NCBI RefSeq assembly: GCF_945957355.1
Contig: NZ_CAMFKM010000010.1
Span: forward strand, 124,001 to 188,000
Length of the DNA: 64,000 nucleotides
Direction of reading: 5' to 3'
Origin: an uncultured Reyranella sp.
GTDB lineage: Bacteria > Pseudomonadota > Alphaproteobacteria > Reyranellales > Reyranellaceae
The translations under genes and the position numbers were made by a program. The notes under the pieces were generated by a model, which saw nothing but the letters and a program-made list of their open reading frames with translations, ran no database searches and was not told where the DNA came from. Below are positions 19,801-26,755 of the stretch, one piece after another. Position 1 is the stretch's first letter; each line of letters begins with the position of its first letter.

Positions 19801-20382
19801 TCAGGTCAGAATTTTGTTGAAGGCGACCTTCATGAAGGCGTCGAGAGGCGCCGCGCTCCGGTCGACCCGGGAGCGAAGGACGGCGCCTTCCCAGGCGTTG
19901 AGCAGGAAGGCCGCCAGCGTCGCGGCCGGCACGTCGCGAGCGACATCGCCTGCCGCCTGTGCCTCGGCCAGCACGCGCGCGATGTCCTTCGTCCAATCGG
20001 CCAGCGCACCGGCCAGCGCCTGCCGGATATCGGGGCTCTGGCTCGCGAGCTCGGCGCTGAAATTGCCCAGCAGGCAGCCCCGGCTGAAACCGCTGGCCGG
20101 CCCCAACTGGTTGAGCGACCGGAAGTAGGCCTTCAGCCGGGCGAGCGGCGCGCCCGACCCGTCGACGAGCGCCCGCCGGCGTTCCGCACCCATGACGGCA
20201 TAGCGCTCGACCACCTCGACACCGAGCGCGTCCTTGCTCGCGAAGTGATTGTAGAAGGAACCCTTGGGGACCTTGGCGGCATCGGTGATGTCCTGGACGC
20301 CGGTCGCGTTGAAGCCGTTCTTGTGCAGGGTCTCGAAGGCGGCCGTGAGCAGCCGTTCGCGGACGTTGGTCTTCTGGGCCAT
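19801..20382 (-). CDS. TetR/AcrR-family transcriptional regulator
   Basis: A DNA-binding repressor of 193 residues. The ATG at 20382 begins MAQKTNVRERLLTAAFETLH, a typical TetR N-terminus; the longer frame to 20412 would cover the ATGACCGGTC site. The HTH is VQDITDAAKVPKGSFYNHFA at about residues 30-50, followed by SKDALGVEVVERY. The ligand domain contains RGCLLGNFSAELA, characteristic of the TetR subgroup with a TetR_C_11-like C-terminal domain. It probably represses itself and the SDR downstream; ligand unknown, perhaps an aldehyde or quinone given the reductase genes on both sides. Confidence 0.88.
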   Translation of the reverse strand: MAQKTNVRERLLTAAFETLHKNGFNATGVQDITDAAKVPKGSFYNHFASKDALGVEVVERYAVMGAERRRALVDGSGAPLARLKAYFRSLNQLGPASGFSRGCLLGNFSAELASQSPDIRQALAGALADWTKDIARVLAEAQAAGDVARDVPAATLAAFLLNAWEGAVLRSRVDRSAAPLDAFMKVAFNKILT

Positions 20383-20392
20383 GGGATTCGAT

Positions 20393-20402
20393 ATGACCGG
20401 TC
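20393..20402. promoter_or_regulatory. Second copy of the ATGACCGGTC operator core
   Basis: ATGACCGGTC lies 10 bases upstream of the TetR start codon and repeats the core of the palindrome at 19740-19755. The flanks are less symmetrical. It also sits about 100 bases before the divergent quinone-oxidoreductase-like gene, so it might influence that promoter too. Confidence 0.5.
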
Positions 20403-20498
20403 GGCGTGGCATTTCAAGAGGCTGGGCGGGGCGCCTCTTTTGCGAATGACGACTGCAGATCGTATGGTCCCGCCGGTCGAATGGAGCCGAGGAGAGAC

Positions 20499-21518
20499 AT
20501 GCGCGCGATGATCTGCCGCCAGTGGGGCGGCCCCGAAGACCTGCGACTGGAGGAGGTCGCGTCGTCGCCGCTCAAGGCCGGCCAGGTGCGCATCCGCATC
20601 CGCGCGGCCGGTGTCAGCTTCGCCACGACCCTGGTCATCGCGGGCAAGTACCAGCGTCGCCCGCCCTTCCCCTTCGCGCCCGGCACCGAAGCGTCCGGCA
20701 TCGTCACCGAAGTCGATCCGGCCTGCACGCGCGTCAGGGTCGGCGACGAGGTCGTGGCCGTGCTCGACTGGGGCGGGCTGGCCGAGGAGGTCGTGGCCCA
20801 CGAGGTCAATGTCTTCCCCAAGCCGCGCAACGTTGGGTTTGTCGAGGCGATCCAGCTCGCCATCTCCTATCCGACCTCGGCCGGCGCGCTCACCTGGCCC
20901 GAAGCGCTCGACGTGCAGGCCGGACACACGCTGCTGGTCCATGCCGCGGCCGGTGGCGTGGGCATGGCGGCCGTCGAGATCGGCAAGATCCTCGGCGCGA
21001 CCGTGATCGCCACCGCGGGCGGCGCGCGCAAGACCGCGTTCGCCAAGGCGCACGGCGCCGATCACGTGATCGACTACAACGCGACGGATTTCCGCGAGGA
21101 AGTGCTGAAGCTCACCGGCGGCCGCGGCGTCGACCGGGTCTACGATCCGGTCGGCGGCGACGTGTTCACCCAGTCGCTGCGCTGCATGGCGGTGGGCGGG
21201 CGCATCTGTCCCATCGGCTTCGCCAGCGGCACCATTCCCCAGATCCCGGCCAACATCCTGCTGGTGAAGACCCTGGCCGTCATGGGCTTCAACTACGGCT
21301 ACTATGTCGGCTGGAGTCCGCACGATGCGCGCTTCGAGGAAGCGAAGCGCACCTTCGCCCTGATGGAGCGCATCCGTGGCTGGTGCGAACAGGGGCTGTG
21401 CCGCCCGCACGTGGACCGGACCTTCGCCCTTCCCGAGGCCCCGCAGGCGATGCGCGCGCTGCTCGAGCGCAGCGTCACCGGCCGCGTGGCCATCGTGATG
21501 GACGGTCCGGCTGGCTAG
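20499..21518 (+). CDS. NADPH:quinone oxidoreductase-like MDR enzyme
   Basis: A zinc-free medium-chain dehydrogenase/reductase of 339 residues. The start at 20499 follows GAGGAGAG. Blocks include the N-terminal MRAMICRQWGGPEDLRLEEV, FPFAPGTEASGIV, the NADPH loop LVHAAAGGVGMAAVEIGKIL and GGRGVDRVYDPVGGDVF. No structural-zinc Cys cluster is present, which supports the quinone oxidoreductase or enoyl reductase branch over alcohol dehydrogenase. It is divergent from the TetR gene. The TAG stop overlaps the stop of the convergent lipoprotein gene within CTAG. Confidence 0.87.
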   Translation: MRAMICRQWGGPEDLRLEEVASSPLKAGQVRIRIRAAGVSFATTLVIAGKYQRRPPFPFAPGTEASGIVTEVDPACTRVRVGDEVVAVLDWGGLAEEVVAHEVNVFPKPRNVGFVEAIQLAISYPTSAGALTWPEALDVQAGHTLLVHAAAGGVGMAAVEIGKILGATVIATAGGARKTAFAKAHGADHVIDYNATDFREEVLKLTGGRGVDRVYDPVGGDVFTQSLRCMAVGGRICPIGFASGTIPQIPANILLVKTLAVMGFNYGYYVGWSPHDARFEEAKRTFALMERIRGWCEQGLCRPHVDRTFALPEAPQAMRALLERSVTGRVAIVMDGPAG

Positions 21519-22363
21519 ATCAGGCCCGGCGCCTTGGTTCCGGTGCCGCTCGGCAGGTCGCTGAAGTCCATGCAATAGCCCTTCAGGGGCCGCGGTACCC
21601 TACTGACGAACAGGTCGTAGGGAATGGCCTCCGCCAGCACCGCAGCCGCGGTGTTGATCTGCCCGCGCAGGAGGGCGGCGTTGTTGGCGCCCATCTGCAC
21701 GAAATCGTAGGGCTGGCCGCAATAGGTCCAGGTCGCCTTGTGCAGCATCTGCTTGCGGTCGGGCGACTGAACCTGGGCCGTGACCTGGGCGATCAGCGCG
21801 ATCTTCGGGTTGACGTGCGCCTGATGGAAGATCGCGAGCCTGTATTCGAGAGCGATGATGTGCGACGGCGCGCTGCCCGCCGACACGTTGGTCACGCTTT
21901 GCTGGGCCGCCGTCGAGGCGCCCGACGTCATGCTGGAGACCACGATGTCGCCGGCGATCGTGGAGGCCGCCAGACGCGCCCGCAGATCCTCCGCGAAGTC
22001 GGTGTCCTGCATGGCGAGCCGCAGGTCGGCGCGCGTCGCGTCGACCACATCCTCCGACTGCGCCTCGGCGGCACCCTTCGCGCCACCGACGGCGGCGCCC
22101 ACCGGCGCCAGGAGCAGGCCAAGCAGGTTGCCGCTGCTCGTCATCGTGGCGACGCCCTGAGCGGCGCCGCGCTGACCGCCTTCGGTGCTGCCCCGGGCGC
22201 CGATCTGCGAGGTGTCGGAGTTCTTGATCCCCGAGACGTCACCGGAAATCGACGTGATGGTCCGTCGCGTGCTGTCCGGTATCGGGGTTACAGGGGGCTG
22301 GGCACAGGCCGAAACGAAAACGCAGACAAGACTCGCAACCGCGAAAACACGCGCAACCACCAT
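21515..22363 (-). CDS. Predicted lipoprotein, unknown function
   Basis: I do not recognise this family. The product has 282 residues with a lipoprotein signal (hydrophobic residues 4-18, lipobox VSAC, Cys20). It has a low-complexity Gly/Ala/Thr region (about 60-95, GARGSTEGGQRGAAQG and LLAPVGAAVGGAKGAAEA), where a glycine-zipper-like hydrophobic patch could insert in a membrane, then a soluble C-terminal domain with two Cys (TYCGQPYDF and KGYCMDFSD). A GGGGAGAG site precedes the ATG at 22363. Outer-membrane anchoring is inferred. Confidence 0.7.
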   Translation of the reverse strand: MVVARVFAVASLVCVFVSACAQPPVTPIPDSTRRTITSISGDVSGIKNSDTSQIGARGSTEGGQRGAAQGVATMTSSGNLLGLLLAPVGAAVGGAKGAAEAQSEDVVDATRADLRLAMQDTDFAEDLRARLAASTIAGDIVVSSMTSGASTAAQQSVTNVSAGSAPSHIIALEYRLAIFHQAHVNPKIALIAQVTAQVQSPDRKQMLHKATWTYCGQPYDFVQMGANNAALLRGQINTAAAVLAEAIPYDLFVSRVPRPLKGYCMDFSDLPSGTGTKAPGLI

Positions 22364-22493
22364 CGATAGTCTCTCCCCCCATTATTCAACCAATGGAGAC
22401 CATCGACCTGCTTGCTGTCAATCACTGAAAAGTAGCAGAGATGTCCACGCCGTCGCCCGGCACGGGCATGCTTCGCCAGTGCCGTGGAATCGG

Positions 22494-23324
22494 CTACCTG
22501 CCCTTGAATTGCGGCTCTCGCTTTTCCAGGAAGGCCTTGATGCCCTCCTTCATGTCCTCCGTCTGCATCAGCGGCAGGAGCTGCAGGAAGACGTGATGGA
22601 CGTGCTCGTTGAACGGCTCGTTCCAGGCCATGCGCATCATGCGCTTGGCTGCCTGGATGGCGAGCGGCGCGTTCGCGGCGATCTCGAGCGCGAGTTCGCG
22701 GGCGGCGCCCATGACGTCGGCATCCGCCACGACCTTGTTCACCAGGCCGATCTCAAGCGACTGGGCCGCGTTCAGCGTCCGGCCGGTGAAGATCAGTTCG
22801 GCGGCCTTCGCCCAGCCCAGCATGCGCGGCAGGTACCAGGTGCCGCCCGACTCCGGCAGAACGCCGCGCTTGGCATAGGAGGCCGCGAGCTTGGCCGATT
22901 GCGCCATCACCCTGATGTCGGCGCCGAGCGCGAGGTCGAGGCCATACCCCGCCGCAGAGCCGTTGAGGGCGCAGATCACCGGCTTGTCCATCGCGTGCAG
23001 GACGGGCGGCGGCGTGTTGCGCAGGTCGATATTGGTCGGCGTCGCGCCCGAGCCGACGCTCAGATTGTCGGTGCCCTTGTTCTGCGCCTCAAGGTTAAGG
23101 CCGGCGCAGAAGGCGCGGCCCGTACCGGTCAGGATCACCACGCGCACGGCGCGATCCTCGTTCGCCTTCACCAGCGCATCGGTGAGCTGCTTCAGCATGG
23201 GACCGGAGATCGTGTTCATGCGCTGCGGCGCGTTGAGCGTCACCGTCGCGATCGCGCCATCGACGGCGTAGAGCAACTCCTCCGGCATTGCCGAAGCTGT
23301 GGGTCCGGCCGCAAACTGGCTCAT
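22494..23324 (-). CDS. Enoyl-CoA hydratase/isomerase-family protein
   Basis: The third crotonase-fold protein in the window, 276 residues, with a strong GGAGGAGG site before the ATG at 23324. Motifs: VTLNAPQRMNTISGPML, RAFCAGLNLEAQ (oxyanion hole), ALNGSAAGYGLDLALGADIR and KLAASYAKRGVLPESGGTWY, where the Glu of LPES is at the second catalytic position and the first is replaced by Lys/Arg, as in PaaG- and DCI-like groups. It is divergent from the threonine aldolase gene across 54 bases. Reaction type (hydratase or isomerase) is uncertain. Confidence 0.87.
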   Translation of the reverse strand: MSQFAAGPTASAMPEELLYAVDGAIATVTLNAPQRMNTISGPMLKQLTDALVKANEDRAVRVVILTGTGRAFCAGLNLEAQNKGTDNLSVGSGATPTNIDLRNTPPPVLHAMDKPVICALNGSAAGYGLDLALGADIRVMAQSAKLAASYAKRGVLPESGGTWYLPRMLGWAKAAELIFTGRTLNAAQSLEIGLVNKVVADADVMGAARELALEIAANAPLAIQAAKRMMRMAWNEPFNEHVHHVFLQLLPLMQTEDMKEGIKAFLEKREPQFKGR

Positions 23325-23378
23325 GTTTCCTCCTCCTGGCGATTGCCGGTATGGTGGCGCAGGAGATCAGGACACGCC

Positions 23379-24422
23379 ATGCAAAACCGTTTCATCGACC
23401 TTTACAGCGACACCAAGACCAAGCCCTCCCCCGGCATGCGGAAGGCGATGGCCGATGCCGAGGTCGGCGACGAGCAGAAGATGGAAGATCCCACCGTCAA
23501 CCGCCTGCGCGACAAGGTGTGCGAGCTTCTCGGTAAGGAAGATGCGGTGTTCCTGCCGAGCGGCACCATGGGCAACCAGATCGCCATCCGGGTGCATTGC
23601 CGGCTGGGCGACGAGGTGATCGCGGACCGTACGGCCCACATCATCAATGCCGAATCGGGCGGCACCGCTGCCAATGCCGGCGTGATGATCCGCATGCTCG
23701 ACGGTCCCTACGGCGTGTTCACTGGCGAGCAGGTCAAGGAAGCCATCCGCGATCCGAACAGCCGCAACGCGCCACGCTCGCGCCTCGTGTCGATCGAGAA
23801 CACCTCGAACGGCGGCTGCGGCACCGTGTGGCCGCTCGCCACCATGCAGGGCGTGACCAAGGTCGCGCGCGAGGCCGGCCTCAGCCTGCACATGGACGGC
23901 GCCCGGCTCTGCAATGCGGTCGTGAAGTCAGGCACGAAGGCCAGCGACTATGCCGCCTGCGTCGACTCGCTGTGGCTCGACTACACCAAGGGCCTGGGCG
24001 CGCCGGTTGGCGCCAGCCTCGCTGGCTCCAAGGAATTCATCCACGAGGCCTGGCGCCAGAAGCAGATGCTGGGCGGCTCGATGCGCCAGTCCGGCATCAT
24101 CGCCGCCGCCGCTCTCTACGCCCTCGAACACAATTGGGACCGCCTCGCCGAGGACCACGACAATGCCCGTCACCTCTCCGAGGGCATCGCCAACATCAAG
24201 GGGCTGAAGATCGACGCGCCGCGGATGGAAACCAACCTGGTCTTCTTCGAGGTGACGAAGCCCGGCTGGACGCCGGCCCGGCTGGTCGAGGCCTGCAAGG
24301 AGCGCGGCGTCGGCATGGGCACCGCCGCCGGCAACCGCATCCGCGCCGTCACCCATCTCGACGTCAACCGCGCCGACATCGACAGCGCCCTCAAGGTGAT
24401 CAGCGACGCGCTGGCGGCGTAG
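23379..24422 (+). CDS. ltaE: Low-specificity L-threonine aldolase
   Basis: A PLP enzyme of 347 residues that cleaves L-threonine or allo-threonine to glycine and acetaldehyde. The ATG at 23379 has AGGAGATCAGG before it. Key blocks: FIDLYSDTKTKPSPGMRKAM at the N-terminus, DAVFLPSGTMGNQIAIR, LHMDGARLCNA (Asp contacting PLP) and DYTKGLGAPVGA with the Schiff-base Lys. The ending RAVTHLDVNRADID is also typical. It appears monocistronic; the palindromic element at 24443-24516 follows. Confidence 0.92.
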   Translation: MQNRFIDLYSDTKTKPSPGMRKAMADAEVGDEQKMEDPTVNRLRDKVCELLGKEDAVFLPSGTMGNQIAIRVHCRLGDEVIADRTAHIINAESGGTAANAGVMIRMLDGPYGVFTGEQVKEAIRDPNSRNAPRSRLVSIENTSNGGCGTVWPLATMQGVTKVAREAGLSLHMDGARLCNAVVKSGTKASDYAACVDSLWLDYTKGLGAPVGASLAGSKEFIHEAWRQKQMLGGSMRQSGIIAAAALYALEHNWDRLAEDHDNARHLSEGIANIKGLKIDAPRMETNLVFFEVTKPGWTPARLVEACKERGVGMGTAAGNRIRAVTHLDVNRADIDSALKVISDALAA

Positions 24423-24442
24423 AGTGAAATGAGTCTCTCATC

Positions 24443-24516
24443 GGAGCGCGCCACTCCAGTGGCGCTCATGCATCTTCGAGCAGGAAGACAAGAGCGCAAC
24501 TGGAGTTGCGCGCTCC
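24443..24516. repeat. Palindromic intergenic element, copy 2
   Basis: A 74-base element with GGAGCGCGCCACTCCAGTGG at the left, the same first 25 bases as copy 1 at 15021, and a right arm GGAGTTGCGCGCTCC that differs from copy 1 by one base. The middle is unrelated. It occupies the convergent gap between the threonine aldolase gene and the exported-protein gene, the same context as copy 1. Confidence 0.75.
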
Positions 24517-24534
24517 CATGAGTATCATCACAAG

Positions 24535-26628
24535 TTACCGCGCGGCGTGGCCGCGGCGGACCCACTCCTGGACCAGGAAACGGATGTCGAAGATCGGCTT
24601 GCTGTCATAGCCTTTGCCGACCCAGCAGAACTGGCGCTGGTCGAGGCTGCGACCCTCGACCAGGCGAAGGCCGGCCTCGAGGTCGCCGCGCCGGGCCAGG
24701 GCGACGGCCTGCAGGCCCTGCAACGTGTCGCGCAGGCAGGCGGCGTCCTTGGCGGGCAGTTGCGCCAATTCGCGCGGAAGCTGGCGGCTGGCCGCTTCGA
24801 TCTCGTCCGCGGCGCCGTCCCAGGCCAGCGCATCCGCCACCTCGACCAGACGGCGGCTGGCTTCCGGGACGTCGGCGCCCGTGCGCAGGCCTACGAGCGT
24901 CTCGACATCGGTCCGGTCACCCAGCTCGCGTAGCAGCATGACGCCCACGAAGATGTCGGAGACTCCGAAGGCGCCGGCGCTGCCGGCCACGAATTCGCGC
25001 AGCACCACCTTCGCCCGGTCGTTCCGCCCCTGCAGCAGCAGGAGCCGCAGCGCCGGAAGGTCCTTGCCCGGAAAAGCGTACAGGTAGGCATCGAGCGCGG
25101 CCGCGGCACGCTCGGTCAGGCCTGCATTCTGCTGTGCCTCGATGACGTGGAGGACGGGACCGGCGTCGAGATCGACCGCGGCCGGTTCCGCTTCCATGAG
25201 GGCCCGGGCATCGACCGCATTGCCTTCGAGCACGAGGCCGATCAACTGGAGTTGTGCGCGCAGCCTGGGATTGATCCGGTCCAGGGTCTCCCGGTCCGCC
25301 TCGGTGAGCCCGGCCAATCGCCGCGCCAGTGGTGAGCGCGGATAGATCGCCAGGAAGGAGGTGGCCCAGTCCACGCCCAGCGCCTTGGCTGCCGCGTCGT
25401 CGATCGGAGCACCCGCCGCTACGCGCGCGAGAATCAGCGACTGGCGGGCGCCGTACCAGGCGAGTGCCGGTGCATTGTTGCGACGCGCGAGATCGGTCTG
25501 GGCATCGGCCGCCAGGATCGCGGCATTGGTGAGATCGATGCCGTTCTCGCGCGCGCTCCTGTCGAAGACGGCAATCAGCTGTTCGATCAGGCCAACGGAA
25601 ACAGGCCCCGCGGTCGCCCCGGCCACCGAGTCCGCCAGCGCGACGAGATAGGGCTGCCCGAGCGGCGTGCCACCGGGTTGCGCGGTCAGCTTGAAGGCCG
25701 ACTGCCAGTAGATGCTGCGCGCCTGCCAGCGCCGCGCGAAGCCGCGATCCAGCGTCCAGTCGCAGTCGCCATAGTCGACCGACACGCGGCGGTCCGGTGA
25801 CAGTTGCCGCGGTTCGACGGCCTCGACGACCTTGCGCACGAGGCGCTCGACTTCGGCACTGTCGCCGCGGCGGCTGGCCATGACGGCGAGGCGCGCCAGG
25901 ATCTCCGGCCCCGCCGGGGCGCGGCGCGTGGTCTGCGTCATGCTGCCGGCCGCGCGCTGCTCGGCCTCCGCCGAGGCGCCGAGATCGGCCAGCCGCAGCC
26001 CCATCGCGGCGTCGAGCTCGGGCGCCGTCAGGCGCGTCGCCACCTGCCGCGCCAGCGACCGGTGGCCGCGCTGGCACAGCCAGTCCACCGCCACACTGCG
26101 ATTGACGATTCCCGCCACCTCGCCGACGCCGGGCTGCATCGACTGGAAGAACCAGCTCATGGCTTCGGCGTCGTTTGCGCGCGCGAGCTGCCAGAAATAT
26201 TGCTGGTTCACCCCCTCGCCCGACGACAGGCCGGAATATTGCCGGTCGAGCAGGAAGATACGCTGCAGGTCTTCACGCTTCTCGGCCAGGGTCCTGGCGG
26301 CGGCCAGGCCGACCTCGATGAGTTCGCGATCGCTCGACACGGGTTTCTGCGCCAGCGCCTCGTCGATCACCCTCAGCCGGTCGGCAGCCTCGTACGGGCG
26401 ATGGGTCGACGGCAGGGACAGCAGCGCCAGATAGGCTTCGATCTGCATCCGCCGCTTCAGGTCCGCATTGGTCTCGGCCTGCGCCCTGGCGAGATGCGCC
26501 TCGACCAGTTCGGTCGCGCGCGGGAGCGTCGTGCGCTCGACAGGGGATTGCGCCTGGCCGAGGGAAGCGAAGCAGTGCACTCCCACGGCCGCAGCCAAGG
26601 CAGACTTGATCCAAACCCGAATTTTCAT
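24535..26628 (-). CDS. Large exported alpha-helical repeat protein, unknown function
   Basis: I do not recognise this family. The product has 697 residues and starts MKIRVWIKSALAAAVGVHCF with a Sec signal ending around GQAQ (residue 27), so it should be periplasmic or secreted. The remainder is Ala/Leu/Arg-rich with many helix pairs of about 35 residues (for example YLALLSLPSTHRPYEAADRL and LDAYLYAFPGKDLPALRLLL), resembling a TPR/solenoid scaffold. There are no catalytic motifs. Cysteines are few (DWLCQRG, DYGDCDWT, DAACLRD, RQFCWVG). It is divergent from the molybdenum hydroxylase gene across 127 bases. Confidence 0.7.
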   Translation of the reverse strand: MKIRVWIKSALAAAVGVHCFASLGQAQSPVERTTLPRATELVEAHLARAQAETNADLKRRMQIEAYLALLSLPSTHRPYEAADRLRVIDEALAQKPVSSDRELIEVGLAAARTLAEKREDLQRIFLLDRQYSGLSSGEGVNQQYFWQLARANDAEAMSWFFQSMQPGVGEVAGIVNRSVAVDWLCQRGHRSLARQVATRLTAPELDAAMGLRLADLGASAEAEQRAAGSMTQTTRRAPAGPEILARLAVMASRRGDSAEVERLVRKVVEAVEPRQLSPDRRVSVDYGDCDWTLDRGFARRWQARSIYWQSAFKLTAQPGGTPLGQPYLVALADSVAGATAGPVSVGLIEQLIAVFDRSARENGIDLTNAAILAADAQTDLARRNNAPALAWYGARQSLILARVAAGAPIDDAAAKALGVDWATSFLAIYPRSPLARRLAGLTEADRETLDRINPRLRAQLQLIGLVLEGNAVDARALMEAEPAAVDLDAGPVLHVIEAQQNAGLTERAAAALDAYLYAFPGKDLPALRLLLLQGRNDRAKVVLREFVAGSAGAFGVSDIFVGVMLLRELGDRTDVETLVGLRTGADVPEASRRLVEVADALAWDGAADEIEAASRQLPRELAQLPAKDAACLRDTLQGLQAVALARRGDLEAGLRLVEGRSLDQRQFCWVGKGYDSKPIFDIRFLVQEWVRRGHAAR

Positions 26629-26755
26629 CGTCGCTGCTGGTCGCCGGAACCGGTGTATGATGTCTGGTAACGAACGACTGAGTGCATTTGGTGGCAAAGA
26701 TTACAGCAGACTGGCCCTCTCGGCGCCCCACTCCTTCCCGGATCGACGGGCCCCG

